Numbered from the stretch's first letter, positions 51,895 to 61,621 are shown. The stretch is 64,000 bases of DNA from JBALVT01 sp965262875 (GCA_965262875.1 OZ253569.1:1364001-1428000), one strand, 5' to 3'. Notes: generated by a model not told the origin, from the letters alone. Translations and numbers: made by a program.

Positions 51895-52941
51895 TTAATT
51901 CCCTGAACTCGCGCTCACCAGCTGGGTAAAATCGACGAATTCCTTCAGCTTCTCAAGTGCTTGACCGGTAGACAACACATCCTCTGCCATGGCCACACCC
52001 GCTGCCAGTGAGATAGCGACACCACTGACGTAAATAGTGGCACCGGCATTCAAAGCAATTATTGCAGCTGCCTTTTGCGCCGATGCATCACTAGACCCAG
52101 ACAGAGCACCGCGAATCAGTGAGGCGGATTCCTTTGCTCCATTTACCGTCAATCCCGACAAATCCTGCCGTTCAATCGAGAAATCCTCTGGGCGAATGCT
52201 GTATTCGCTGATGACCCCACCTCGCAGCTCAACCACCTGAGTTTCCGCCGCAATCGAAATCTCATCAAGACCATCCGCTGAGTGCACAACCAGCGCGTGC
52301 TCACTGCCAAGCAATTGCAATACTTCGGCCATAGGTCGGCACAAATCACCTGAGAAAACCCCAATGACCTGGCGCTTAACACCGGCGGGATTCGTCAGAG
52401 GGCCGAGTATGTTGAAAATTGTTCGCATGCCCAGATCTTTACGCGGGCCAATCGCATAACGCATAGCGCTGTGGTGAACGGGAGCAAACATAAACCCCAT
52501 CCCGATGTCTTCGATAGCACGACCCACCTGTTCGGCCGTTAACTCAAGCGATACGCCCAGCTCCCCCAGCACATCAGAGCTGCCGCTGGTGCTCGAAACC
52601 GAGCGATTGCCATGCTTGGCTACTTTTGCACCTGCGGCTGCAACCACAAAAGACGAAGCGGTAGAGACGTTAAACAAGTTCGCGCCATCACCCCCGGTTC
52701 CAACCAGGTCCACCAGGTTGTCCCCAGTGATATTGACCGGCGTTGCCAACTCACGCATGACCTGGGCCGCACCGGCTATCTCATCGGTCGTCTCCCCTTT
52801 CATCCGCAGAGCTACCAGCAAGCCTGCTATTTGAGCATCCGTTGTTGCACCGGTCATGACTTGCATCATTACTGAAGCCATTTCTTCACGGCTGAGATTT
52901 TCACCCTCAACCACTTTTGTCAGGGCCTGTTGAATCTTCAC
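51895..52941 (-). CDS. trpD: Anthranilate phosphoribosyltransferase
   Basis: A 348-residue enzyme that joins anthranilate to PRPP. Motifs: VDLVGTGGDGANLFNVST for PRPP and Mg binding, AKHGNRSVSSTSGSSDVLGELG, HSADGLDEIS and LNAGATIYVSG. The GTG at 52941 was chosen because GGAG lies 6 bp upstream and it gives the normal length; an upstream TTG directly after the trpG stop is less likely. Confidence 0.95.
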   Translation of the reverse strand: MKIQQALTKVVEGENLSREEMASVMMQVMTGATTDAQIAGLLVALRMKGETTDEIAGAAQVMRELATPVNITGDNLVDLVGTGGDGANLFNVSTASSFVVAAAGAKVAKHGNRSVSSTSGSSDVLGELGVSLELTAEQVGRAIEDIGMGFMFAPVHHSAMRYAIGPRKDLGMRTIFNILGPLTNPAGVKRQVIGVFSGDLCRPMAEVLQLLGSEHALVVHSADGLDEISIAAETQVVELRGGVISEYSIRPEDFSIERQDLSGLTVNGAKESASLIRGALSGSSDASAQKAAAIIALNAGATIYVSGVAISLAAGVAMAEDVLSTGQALEKLKEFVDFTQLVSASSGN

Positions 52942-52953
52942 ATTAGGCTCCAA

Positions 52954-53532
52954 TTACTGTTCCAGGAAATTGCGCAAAAGATCGTGACCATGGGCGGTCA
53001 AAATTGACTCCGGGTGAAACTGAACACCCTCAATCGCTAATTCGCGATGTCGCAGCCCCATTATTTCGTCGACGTCTCCGGCTTCGTTCTCGGTCCAGGC
53101 GGTCACTTCCAAACAATCTGGCAGAGTGTCGCGGCGCACAACCAGGCTGTGATAGCGCGTCGCTTCAAAGGGCTCGCTCAGCCCGCGAAAAACACCCTCA
53201 CCAGTGTGGTGAATCGGGGATGTTTTGCCGTGCATCACTCTGCGCGCACGTACCACTTCTCCGCCAAACACCTGGCCAATGCTCTGATGGCCCAGGCAAA
53301 CCCCCAACAACGGGAGTTTGCCAGAATAGGCGCGGATAACGTCCATTGAGATACCAGCTTCATTGGGAGTACAGGGTCCGGGTGAGATCACTATTTTTTC
53401 CGGCGCCAGCGCTTCGATATCCGCCACCGAGATCTCGTCGTTTCGCACCACGTGCACATCCGCACCCAACTCACCCAGATACTGGACCACGTTGTAGGTG
53501 AAGGAGTCGTAGTTATCAATCATCAGTAACAT
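52954..53532 (-). CDS. trpG: Anthranilate synthase, glutamine amidotransferase component
   Basis: A 192-residue class I amidotransferase: MLLMIDNYDSFTYNVVQYL, SPGPCTPNEAGIS, nucleophile Cys in LLGVCLGHQSIGQVFGG and His/Glu in GVQFHPESILT. It supplies ammonia to TrpE (it may also serve PabB). It lies 2 bp after trpE. Confidence 0.95.
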   Translation of the reverse strand: MLLMIDNYDSFTYNVVQYLGELGADVHVVRNDEISVADIEALAPEKIVISPGPCTPNEAGISMDVIRAYSGKLPLLGVCLGHQSIGQVFGGEVVRARRVMHGKTSPIHHTGEGVFRGLSEPFEATRYHSLVVRRDTLPDCLEVTAWTENEAGDVDEIMGLRHRELAIEGVQFHPESILTAHGHDLLRNFLEQ

Positions 53533-53534
53533 GT

Positions 53535-55031
53535 TTAATCCTCCACCTCGTTGCTATTGGCCAATGCCATGGACGCCGCTCTGAAAATAGCACGAGCTTT
53601 ATTGAGTGTTTCCTTCCATTCGAGCCTGGGGATGGAGTCGGCCACGACCCCGCCGCCAGCCTGGATGTACAGATTGCCATCTTTTATCACCGCAGTACGG
53701 ATCGCAATGGCGGTATCCATATCCCCCGCCCAGGAAATATACCCTACCGCACCCCCGTAGACACCGCGTTTGGCTGGCTCGAGTTCATCGATAATTTCCA
53801 TGGCGCGAATCTTGGGAGCTCCGCTGAGTGTTCCCGCGGGCAAGGTGGCGCGCAGAACATCTATAGCCGATTTCCCCTCTTTCAACTCCCCCGTTACGTT
53901 GGAGACGATATGCATCACGTGGGAATACTTTTCGACGACCATTTTGTCTGTGAGTTTAACGGATCCGATCTGCGCAATGCGCCCGACATCATTGCGACCC
54001 AAATCGATCAACATGAGGTGTTCCGCAATCTCCTTGGGATCCGCAAGCAGTTCCGCTTCCAGGGCCGCATCCTCTGCCTCGCTGTGGCCCCGTCGCCGTG
54101 TGCCGGCAATCGGACGAACCGTCACCAAACCGTCCTCGGATCGAGCCAAAATTTCGGGGGAAGAGCCGACAATATGAAAATCGCCCAGATCCAGAAAGTA
54201 CATATAAGGAGAGGGATTAAGATTGCGCAGAGCGCGATATAAATTCAGTGGAGGAGCAGAAAAAGGCAGGTGCATTCGCTGTGACGGGACTGCTTGCATA
54301 ACATCACCTGCAAGCACATATTCCTTTACTCGCTCCACCGCCTGCTCATAGCGCTCCTGCGTGAAATTGGACTGCGCCTGGGCTTCGAGTAATTCACTGC
54401 CCGATGGATCCAGCACCACTTTAGGTAGTGGCACCATGGGCTGTGGAAGACGGGTTTCCAAATCTTTTAGCCGTTGCTGAGCCGACTCAAAAGCGCCCTC
54501 GGCAACGGGGTCCGCATTGACAACAAGGCGAATAGTCCCGGCCAGGTTGTCAAACACCAGCACTTCATCCGATACCATCAACAAAATATCCGGCGTACCG
54601 AGCTCATCGGGCGGCATGCTGTGCTGTAACCGGGGCTCTACGTAGCGAACCGTATCGTAGCCAAAATAGCCGACCAGTCCACCGTGAAAGACAGGTAGAT
54701 TTTTATCTGGAGCGGCACGATAGCGCTGCTGGAACTCTTCGACGTAGCGTAAAGGATCCTCCACTTCACTGCTTTGCAACAGTTCGTCATCGACCCAGAT
54801 CTCTGCGCGATAGCCAAAAATTTTGAGAACAGTGCGGCAAGGTAGGCCAATCATAGAATAGCGCCCCCACTTCTCACCGCCTTGAACAGACTCGAAGAAA
54901 TACGAATAGGGGCCTTCTGCCAGTTTGCGATAGACGCTCAGAGGAGTTTCGAGATCAGCCAATACCTCGCGGCTGATGGGTATGCGATTGTAGTTCTGTG
55001 CCGCTAAAGCAGCAAAATCTTGCGAATTCAT
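53535..55031 (-). CDS. trpE: Anthranilate synthase component I
   Basis: A 498-residue chorismate-utilising enzyme that forms anthranilate. The C-terminal catalytic domain includes the segments VRPIAGTRRRG, AEHLMLIDLGRNDVGR, LSGAPKIRAMEIIDELEP and GGAVGYISWAGDMDTAIAIRT. The N-terminal LETPLSVYRKLAEGPYSYFFESV region holds the Ser residues of the tryptophan feedback site. AGGA lies about 8 bp before the ATG. First structural gene of the trp operon. Confidence 0.96.
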   Translation of the reverse strand: MNSQDFAALAAQNYNRIPISREVLADLETPLSVYRKLAEGPYSYFFESVQGGEKWGRYSMIGLPCRTVLKIFGYRAEIWVDDELLQSSEVEDPLRYVEEFQQRYRAAPDKNLPVFHGGLVGYFGYDTVRYVEPRLQHSMPPDELGTPDILLMVSDEVLVFDNLAGTIRLVVNADPVAEGAFESAQQRLKDLETRLPQPMVPLPKVVLDPSGSELLEAQAQSNFTQERYEQAVERVKEYVLAGDVMQAVPSQRMHLPFSAPPLNLYRALRNLNPSPYMYFLDLGDFHIVGSSPEILARSEDGLVTVRPIAGTRRRGHSEAEDAALEAELLADPKEIAEHLMLIDLGRNDVGRIAQIGSVKLTDKMVVEKYSHVMHIVSNVTGELKEGKSAIDVLRATLPAGTLSGAPKIRAMEIIDELEPAKRGVYGGAVGYISWAGDMDTAIAIRTAVIKDGNLYIQAGGGVVADSIPRLEWKETLNKARAIFRAASMALANSNEVED

Positions 55032-55100
55032 GATGTGTTCCTGGAGATTGGACTAGCGTTATAAAGGTCGTGACTATTTACAGTCGTGGCTACGCTCTGG

Positions 55101-55136
55101 CTACCATCGCCAGCAAGTGACCTCACGCATCGACAT
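55101..55136 (-). CDS. trpL: Probable trp operon leader peptide TrpL
   Basis: On the minus strand ATG at 55136 opens an 11-codon peptide MSMREVTCWRW with two Trp codons close to the stop codon at 55101. It lies 69 bp before trpE and downstream of a sigma70-like promoter. A CTGGC-GCCAG hairpin overlaps the Trp codons. This is the layout of a ribosome-mediated attenuator. A clear terminator hairpin with U-run after the leader was not found, and the ribosome-binding site is weak, so it is a candidate. Confidence 0.6.
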   Translation of the reverse strand: MSMREVTCWRW

Positions 55137-55197
55137 TAAGTCGACAGCTTTACGCTTTGCTGTTTGCACAGCTCTCTCCAGGTTCTAAGAACGGCTT

Positions 55198-55225
55198 ATT
55201 GTACAGATGGGATGCCACTTGGCAA
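55198..55225 (-). promoter_or_regulatory. Probable trp operon promoter
   Basis: On the minus strand TTGCCA (55225-55220) and TACAAT (55203-55198) are spaced 16 bp apart, about 170 bp before trpE and 62 bp before trpL. Both hexamers match the sigma70 consensus at 4 or 5 of 6 positions. It lies just after the rpe stop, so rpe read-through may also contribute. No TrpR operator is evident. Confidence 0.55.
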
Positions 55226-55259
55226 ACCACCGAAACTGGGAATTTGTTACCCGGATACA

Positions 55260-55934
55260 TTAAGCAGTAGCCTCAGCCAGCTCGGATCGCATCTGACTAA
55301 TAACCCCGGCATAGTCCGGCGCATTAAAGATCGCCGACCCGGCGACGAAAGTGTCTGCTCCTGCAGCTGCGATCTCACCGATGTTTTTGGTGGTGACACC
55401 CCCGTCTACTTCCAAGCGGATATCAAAGCCGGATGCGTCTATCAAGGCGCGGGCTTCGCGGAGCTTATCCAGGGTGGATGGTATAAATGACTGCCCACCA
55501 AAACCCGGATTTACCGACATCAGCAGAATCATATCCACCTTGTCCATCACGTATTTGAGGCAATCCAGGCCCACGTGGGGATTTAAAACCAGACCCGATT
55601 GACAGCCAGCGGCTCTAACCATCTGCAAAGATCGATCGACATGGGTGGAAGCATCCGGATGAAACGTAATGTAGCTGGCACCGGCCTCGGCGAAATCGCC
55701 AATCAATTGATCTACCGGGCTCACCATCAGATGTACGTCGATATCGGCGGTCACCCCATGCTTGCGCAGAGCCTTACAAATCATAGGGCCTATGGTCAGA
55801 TTGGGCACATAGTGATTGTCCATCACATCAAAGTGAACAACGTCGGCTCCTGCGGCCAGAACGTTGTCGACCTCTTCCCCCAGGCGAGCGAAATCGGCGG
55901 AAAGAATAGAGGGTGCGATGAGAAAGTCTCGCAT
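55260..55934 (-). CDS. rpe: Ribulose-phosphate 3-epimerase
   Basis: A 224-residue TIM-barrel enzyme of the pentose phosphate pathway. Metal and catalytic segments: IAPSILSADFARLGEE, VHFDVMDNHYVPNLTIGP, DVHLMV, LLMSVNPGFGGQSFIP and LEVDGGVTTKN. In pseudomonads rpe is usually followed by gph and then trpE; here no phosphoglycolate phosphatase gene lies between rpe and the trp promoter. Confidence 0.95.
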   Translation of the reverse strand: MRDFLIAPSILSADFARLGEEVDNVLAAGADVVHFDVMDNHYVPNLTIGPMICKALRKHGVTADIDVHLMVSPVDQLIGDFAEAGASYITFHPDASTHVDRSLQMVRAAGCQSGLVLNPHVGLDCLKYVMDKVDMILLMSVNPGFGGQSFIPSTLDKLREARALIDASGFDIRLEVDGGVTTKNIGEIAAAGADTFVAGSAIFNAPDYAGVISQMRSELAEATA

Positions 55935-56058
55935 GTTCGAGCTCCGGCGTTTATTTAAAGTGATGTTCTGGATGTCATTTAGGCCGGTATTCTAGCGGGT
56001 AACGGAAGACAGTTCACGCCCACAATGGAAAATGGGTTTCAAAGAGCACGATTGGCGA

Positions 56059-56742
56059 CTAGGCGTTGGGTGCCAGACGTTTATTGAGCGACGCCAAGCG
56101 CTCAGGCGTGCCCACATCAACCCAGTCACCCCGGTAGTATTCGCCCTGCAGGCCGCCCCGCTCTATCGAACGAAGCATCAGCGGTTTTAGTGGGTATTTG
56201 CACACAGGCAAATCCGCGAAAAACCCTGGGCTGTATATTCCCACTCCCGAATAAGTCAAACCTGCGCCTAGGGGCGGTAACTCGCGAAGGCGCTCATCTT
56301 CCCCCAAAACAAAGTCTCCCCTAGCGTGCTGCACCGGGCTATCGATCAGCACCAGATGCGCTCCGTCACTGTGGTTAAGTCTACGGTCACGTAGCTGGGC
56401 AAAGGGGTAATCGATCCAAACGTCGCTATTGACGACAACAAAAGGGGCAGCTCCCAATAGGTTTAGCGCTTTGACGACACCTCCGGCGGTTTCCAGGGGC
56501 TCATCCTCAACCGACCAGTCAATAGCGACCCCCCAACGATCGCCATCGCCGAAGTAATCAATTATCTGTTGTGCCAAATGGGATACGTTAACGACCAGTT
56601 CGCGAAAACCTGCATCGCGCAACCGCCGTATATGGTGTTCCAGCAAAGGTACTCCGGCAACTTTCAATAAGGGCTTTGGGGTATGGTCTGTCAGTGGACG
56701 CATCCGCTCACCCAGGCCCGCTGCCAGAATCATGACCTTCAC
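56059..56742 (-). CDS. murU: N-acetylmuramate alpha-1-phosphate uridylyltransferase
   Basis: A 227-residue nucleotidyltransferase with the sugar-nucleotide signature MILAAGLGERMRPLTDHTPKPLLKVAG, the Asp of VVNSDVWIDYPF, and the C-terminal GDWVDVGTPERL. MurU makes UDP-MurNAc from MurNAc-1-phosphate in the anabolic peptidoglycan recycling route that bypasses de novo synthesis. It is coupled to amgK by a 4-bp overlap (ATGA), as in Pseudomonas. Confidence 0.92.
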   Translation of the reverse strand: MKVMILAAGLGERMRPLTDHTPKPLLKVAGVPLLEHHIRRLRDAGFRELVVNVSHLAQQIIDYFGDGDRWGVAIDWSVEDEPLETAGGVVKALNLLGAAPFVVVNSDVWIDYPFAQLRDRRLNHSDGAHLVLIDSPVQHARGDFVLGEDERLRELPPLGAGLTYSGVGIYSPGFFADLPVCKYPLKPLMLRSIERGGLQGEYYRGDWVDVGTPERLASLNKRLAPNA

Positions 56743-57785
56743 AAGGGCTTACTCCAGGCCTGCTCGGCTATGCGCTGAGCGAGATTATCGGAAAACCACA
56801 CGGAAAATTCGGCAAAAGAAGGTTCCGACGCTGCATATCGATCGAGTGTTTCTCGGACATAGCAAAGCACCATGGGCAGATCTTCAAGATAGGAAACCTT
56901 ACCGTTGCGCAAATACAATCTGGCAAAAGTGCCGAGTACCTTGATGTGTCGCTGCAAGGCCATCGCGTCAAACCAGCGCAGGAATTGCTCATCACTCACA
57001 TCCGAAATATGTGTCGCTTCAAACAGTTGCTGTTTATACGCCAGGACCCATCGCTCTACCTGCGGCTGCGGCCAACGGATGTAACAATCCTTGAACAGCG
57101 ACGCGATATCGTACGTCAGGGGCCCCATCACGGCATCCTGGAAGTCGATCAACGCCAGTTTGTCGCCTTCGACAATCATCAAATTGCGACTGTGAAAATC
57201 CCGGTGTACCAGAACCTGCGGCTGTTCAAGCGCACTGGCAAGCAATACCGCGCTAAATCTGGCAATTATTTCTCGCTCGGATTCACAAAGCGCGTAGTCC
57301 AGCAATCCGGTGACAAACCACTCGCTGAATCGGCTGAGCTCTTCACGTAGCAGAGCCCGATCATAGGATCCAATATCAGTGGAGTCCAAATCAACGACTG
57401 CCATTTTCTTTAAAATATCCTCGGCCTGTTGATACCACCGATCAACCGATTCCCCATTCAAGGCCGGCAGCAGGGTATGATCACCGAGATCTTCGAGCAG
57501 GAGATAGCCGCGTTCAACATCTGCTGCAAATATCCGCGGAACCCGCACCTGGGCACTCGCCAATATTGCCTGAACTGCAACAAACTCAGGGTTCTTTTCG
57601 GTTTCGGGGGGCGCCTCGGCGACAATATAGCTTTCATCAGGCAAGGACAGACGAAAATAACGGCGATTACTGGCATCCCCTGCCACCAGCGTCAGTGCGG
57701 TTTGGGGCAAATTCACGAGCTTGGAATTATTCAGCGCCGTCAATGCCCAGGGGAGCAGTTCAGATGGAATGGGGCGGGACAGCAT
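56739..57785 (-). CDS. amgK: Anomeric MurNAc/GlcNAc kinase AmgK
   Basis: A 348-residue aminoglycoside-phosphotransferase-fold kinase: GDASNRRYFRL, LLEDLGDHTLLPAL, the catalytic loop VLVHRDFHSRNLMIV, and LALIDFQDAVMGPLTYDIASLF. AmgK phosphorylates the anomeric carbon of MurNAc to feed MurU. The start at 57785 (MLSRPIPSELL) is preceded by AAGGA; a TTG seven codons earlier is the alternative. It is divergent from lptD, the arrangement known from Pseudomonas. Confidence 0.92.
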   Translation of the reverse strand: MLSRPIPSELLPWALTALNNSKLVNLPQTALTLVAGDASNRRYFRLSLPDESYIVAEAPPETEKNPEFVAVQAILASAQVRVPRIFAADVERGYLLLEDLGDHTLLPALNGESVDRWYQQAEDILKKMAVVDLDSTDIGSYDRALLREELSRFSEWFVTGLLDYALCESEREIIARFSAVLLASALEQPQVLVHRDFHSRNLMIVEGDKLALIDFQDAVMGPLTYDIASLFKDCYIRWPQPQVERWVLAYKQQLFEATHISDVSDEQFLRWFDAMALQRHIKVLGTFARLYLRNGKVSYLEDLPMVLCYVRETLDRYAASEPSFAEFSVWFSDNLAQRIAEQAWSKPL

Positions 57786-57883
57786 TCGGGCAGATTTCCT
57801 TTTCAATTATTCACGGACATGAGCGAGGGGATGCATTATCATCCTCTCCAACATATCAATAAAGACGCTAACCGCAAGTATTA

Positions 57884-60340
57884 ATGATCCCGTCGTTGTC
57901 CTACCTATCAAAGACCTCTTCGCTCTACTCGAAATGGCCGCGCCTACTTTTAATGGCTGTGCTTTCGTTTGCTGCGGCAGCCGGTGCTGCGGCAGCCGTT
58001 TGGGCACAAGACCCCATTGCGAATGAAGTTGAAGACCCCAATCAAATTCTGGAGTCTATTCCTATAAAACGAGGCCCTCTGGATTGGGTCTCGCTCATTT
58101 CTGTCCCCAGGGAATTGAGAGATGAAGCTTGCCTGAGCTGCAAAGGTCGCTACATTGACCCCCTGTCTCAAGTCGATCAGAGCGTTAAACCCGAAGCCTC
58201 TGATATTGAGGCCAGCGCAGCCGAAACCACTTTAAAGGGCGACAACATAACCCTCATGGGTGGAGTAGAGGTCAATCAGGGCTACCGACAATTGCGAGGC
58301 GAAACCGCGACATTCGATAGAGCCAATCGGACCGGAACCCTAAGCGGTGACATATCTGCCAGAGAACCGGGTGTGCTATTTCGGGGAGAGCACGCAGAAT
58401 TTAACTCCGTAAGTGGAGAGGCGAAGATTAACGGCAGCGAATTTGTATTGCACGACCTACACTTTCACGGTTCTGCCGAAGAGCTGCACCGGGATGAAAA
58501 GGGTCTGATCCATCTGCGCAGCAGCACCCTGAGTTATTGCGAACCCAACGACAAAGACTGGAACCTGCGCGCCGACACCATGGTGCTGGATGTCGAGGAG
58601 GGCTTTGCCACCGCAAGAGGCGCAAAAATCGAACTCGCTGGGATTCCTGTGTTCTACGCTCCCTGGATTCGCCTCCCGCTGGATGATCGGCGCCGAACCG
58701 GTATCTTGTGGCCATCATTGGGAAGTGACTCCAAAGGCGGCGTCGATATCTCCCTCCCGGTTTATCTCAACCTCGCACCCAATTATGATGCCCTGTATTC
58801 CCCGAGATATATTACGGAGCGCGGGCTCAATCACGACCTGGAGTTTCGCTATCTCGATGAATTGCTTGGAACCTGGTCGGTAGACGGCAGCTATTTAATT
58901 GATGACAAACGCTTTGCAGATGAGTTCCCAGAAGACCGGGATAATGACCGCTGGCTGGGCATCGTCGCCCACGACGGTTTATTCCAGCAGCGCTGGCGAT
59001 CCAAGGTGGACTACGCCAAGGCAAGCGACGTTAACTATTTGAAAGACCTGGACACCTCCAGTTTGGAAATAAAGCGGCAAACCAGTTTGCTACAGCTGGT
59101 CTCGCTGGACTATCTGGGTGACGACTGGCTGGTGGAAATGGAACTGCAGCAGTTTCAGTCCCTGGCCGATGACATCAACAATGACTACAAAAAACTGCCA
59201 CAAATCACCGGGCGCTATAGAAGTCAGCGAGTTCCGTTCGAGTTCGACCCCATCTTATTGGCGCAGTACTCTGACTTCGATACGGACGATGACCGCGTAA
59301 CAGGCCAACGCCTATATGCAGAAGTCGGCGCGGGCTATCCCATGCAGTGGGGCTACGGATTTCTCAACCCGGAGCTGAAGTACCGCCAACTGAACTATGA
59401 CCTGACCGATCTGACCCAATCCATCGATGAGGACAAACCCTCGGCAGGCTCGGCGCTGGCTAGTATCGATGGTGGATTATTTTTTGAACGCCAAACAGTA
59501 CTCGCTAACAAGAGCATGGTTCACACCCTGGAACCCAGGCTGTATTACGTTCACAGCGAGTTTGAAGATCAAACTGATCAACCGGATTTCGACAGTGCCG
59601 AGCTAACCTTTAGCTACAACCAATTGTTCCGCGAAACCCGTTTCAGCGGCCGCGACCGAATTGATGATGCCAACCAACTTTCAGTGGGCGTAACTACTCG
59701 CCTCATTGGGGATACCGAGGGTCAGGAGTATCTGAGCGCCAGCATCGGTCAGATTTTCTACTTTAAAGATCGTAGAGTCCGACTGAATGCCACGGATGAA
59801 CCCGAGGAACAATCCGGCTCGGAAATGGCCGCCGAACTACGATTCAAACCCAACTCCCGACTGGGAGTGCGCAGCAATCTTTTGTGGGACCCCTACAGTG
59901 GTGAGGTAAACGCGGGCAGTTTGCAGGCAAACTACGCCTGGGAAGACGGTTCAGTGCTTAACGCAGGCTACACCTACCGGCGGCCAGGATCAGGGCTCTT
60001 CCAACAAACCGTTACAGAACAATTTCACCTGTCAACCTACCTGCCTGTTACGGACAGGTGGAGATTTTTCGCGGCCTGGAATTACAGCTTAGAGGCAGAC
60101 ACCAGCATAGAAGATATGTTCGGACTGGAATATGATACCTGCTGCTGGAAAGTGCGGGTTTTACATTTACGCTATTTCGACAATGTTTCCGGCGCGCTAA
60201 CCGATTTTAATAATCCAGACCTGGAACGAGAGAACTCAACCCAGGTCCAAATAGTACTTAAGGGCATGGGCGGCTTCGGCAGCCGGGTCACGGGTATTTT
60301 GCAAGATATGATTCGAGGTTTTGAAGATCGTGAATATTAA
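57884..60340 (+). CDS. lptD: LPS-assembly protein LptD
   Basis: An 818-residue outer-membrane barrel that inserts lipopolysaccharide into the outer leaflet. A signal peptide (about residues 1-44, ending AAAVWAQ) is followed by a conserved Cys pair (CLSCKGRYIDP), the periplasmic OstA/LptA-like domain (IEASAAETTLKGDNITLMGGVEVNQGYRQLRGE), and the barrel with GRDRIDDANQLSVGVTTRL. A second Cys pair (YDTCCWKVRVLHLR) near the C-terminus would form the essential disulfides with the first. surA and pdxA follow. Confidence 0.94.
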   Translation: MIPSLSYLSKTSSLYSKWPRLLLMAVLSFAAAAGAAAAVWAQDPIANEVEDPNQILESIPIKRGPLDWVSLISVPRELRDEACLSCKGRYIDPLSQVDQSVKPEASDIEASAAETTLKGDNITLMGGVEVNQGYRQLRGETATFDRANRTGTLSGDISAREPGVLFRGEHAEFNSVSGEAKINGSEFVLHDLHFHGSAEELHRDEKGLIHLRSSTLSYCEPNDKDWNLRADTMVLDVEEGFATARGAKIELAGIPVFYAPWIRLPLDDRRRTGILWPSLGSDSKGGVDISLPVYLNLAPNYDALYSPRYITERGLNHDLEFRYLDELLGTWSVDGSYLIDDKRFADEFPEDRDNDRWLGIVAHDGLFQQRWRSKVDYAKASDVNYLKDLDTSSLEIKRQTSLLQLVSLDYLGDDWLVEMELQQFQSLADDINNDYKKLPQITGRYRSQRVPFEFDPILLAQYSDFDTDDDRVTGQRLYAEVGAGYPMQWGYGFLNPELKYRQLNYDLTDLTQSIDEDKPSAGSALASIDGGLFFERQTVLANKSMVHTLEPRLYYVHSEFEDQTDQPDFDSAELTFSYNQLFRETRFSGRDRIDDANQLSVGVTTRLIGDTEGQEYLSASIGQIFYFKDRRVRLNATDEPEEQSGSEMAAELRFKPNSRLGVRSNLLWDPYSGEVNAGSLQANYAWEDGSVLNAGYTYRRPGSGLFQQTVTEQFHLSTYLPVTDRWRFFAAWNYSLEADTSIEDMFGLEYDTCCWKVRVLHLRYFDNVSGALTDFNNPDLERENSTQVQIVLKGMGGFGSRVTGILQDMIRGFEDREY

Positions 60341-61610
60341 GACACTAGCACTAGCCATCGGGCTTGCGACCACTGCAACAACTATGCCCAACATTCAGGC
60401 CGCCACGCAGATCCTGGACCAGGTTGTCGCCATTGTCGACGACGACGTCATAATGGCCAGCGAATTGCGCGAACGGCTCGCAGCGATCACTGAGAGCCTG
60501 GAAGCCCGGGCGGTGGAGTTGCCCCCGGAAGATGAGCTCATCAGGCAGACTCTCGACCACTTGATTCTTGAGAGTATTCAGATTCAGAAGGGACAGCGAG
60601 TAGGTGTTCGCATTAGCGACGCGCAGCTCAATGGCGCCCTGGGCCGCATCGCCTCGCAAAACGGTATGTCGCTTGAACAGTTTAGCCAGCGCCTGGAGCT
60701 CGAGGGCAAGTCCTATCTCGAAATGCGCGAGCAAATCCGACGGGAAATGGTGTTACAGCGAGTCCAGAGCGGCAATGTGAATCAACGAATTCAAATTACC
60801 CCCCAGGAGGTTGATAATTTTCTGGCATCCGAGGAGGGACAGAAACTGACTCAGGCCGAATATCGCCTGGTTCATGCTCTCCTGGCGATAGCGCCGGATG
60901 CAAGCCAGAGCACCATTTCCGAGGCCGAAGCCCATGTCAACGCCATGCAAGGTCGCATCGCATCGGGCGAGCCCTTCGACAATGTTGTGAGCTCAAGTTC
61001 TGGACAATACACATTCAGCGGTGGGGATCTGGGTTGGCGTAAATTGTCAGATCTGCCGTCTTTGTTTGCCGATGTTGCACCGAAGTTAAAAGTGGGCGAG
61101 ACCTCAAAGGCCATCCGCAGTGAAAGTGGATTCCATCTGGTGAACTTGCAGGATTTGCGCGGCGGCGAGCAGATGGTGGCACAAACCGAAGTCCGCCATA
61201 TTTTGATCAAGCCCTCGGAGATTTTAAACGACGATGAGGCCCAAGCCCTGGTCATACGGATCAAGGAACGCATTGGGGCGGGCGAAGACTTTGCGGAGTT
61301 AGCCAAAGAGTATTCCGCAGATATAGGCTCAGCACAGGAAGGCGGCGTGTTGGGCTGGACCAACCCTGGGCAAATGGTTCCAGAGTTTGAGCAGGAGATG
61401 GCAAAAACCGAAGTCGGTTCGCTTAGCAATCCCGTCCGCAGCCAGTTCGGGTGGCACCTGCTGGAAATCACCGGTCGACGAGATCAGGACATGACAGAGC
61501 TGGCTATTCGCGGCAAGGCCCAGGATCATCTACATCAGCGGAAATTTCAGGAAGAACTGGACGCATGGTTGCAGCGTATCCGCGACGAAGCCTTCGTAGA
61601 CATCAAATAA
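60330..61610 (+). CDS. surA: Periplasmic chaperone/peptidyl-prolyl isomerase SurA
   Basis: A 426-residue exported chaperone for outer-membrane proteins. Signal peptide (MNIKTLALAIGLATTATTMPNIQA), N-terminal chaperone domain (LDQVVAIVDDDVIMASELRERL), two parvulin domains (first about residues 172-270, second about 275-375 with VRHILIKPSEILNDDEA and GGVLGWTNPGQMVPEF), and the C-terminal helix. The GTG at 60330 overlaps the lptD stop and gives a normal signal peptide; a TTG at 60321 is possible. Confidence 0.93.
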   Translation: MNIKTLALAIGLATTATTMPNIQAATQILDQVVAIVDDDVIMASELRERLAAITESLEARAVELPPEDELIRQTLDHLILESIQIQKGQRVGVRISDAQLNGALGRIASQNGMSLEQFSQRLELEGKSYLEMREQIRREMVLQRVQSGNVNQRIQITPQEVDNFLASEEGQKLTQAEYRLVHALLAIAPDASQSTISEAEAHVNAMQGRIASGEPFDNVVSSSSGQYTFSGGDLGWRKLSDLPSLFADVAPKLKVGETSKAIRSESGFHLVNLQDLRGGEQMVAQTEVRHILIKPSEILNDDEAQALVIRIKERIGAGEDFAELAKEYSADIGSAQEGGVLGWTNPGQMVPEFEQEMAKTEVGSLSNPVRSQFGWHLLEITGRRDQDMTELAIRGKAQDHLHQRKFQEELDAWLQRIRDEAFVDIK

Positions 61611-61621
61611 GCCATGCGGTG

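Noticed and set aside
55032..55100. Rho-independent terminator of the trp attenuator
   Set aside because: Only short imperfect stems and no run of T residues on the minus strand, so no terminator was called.
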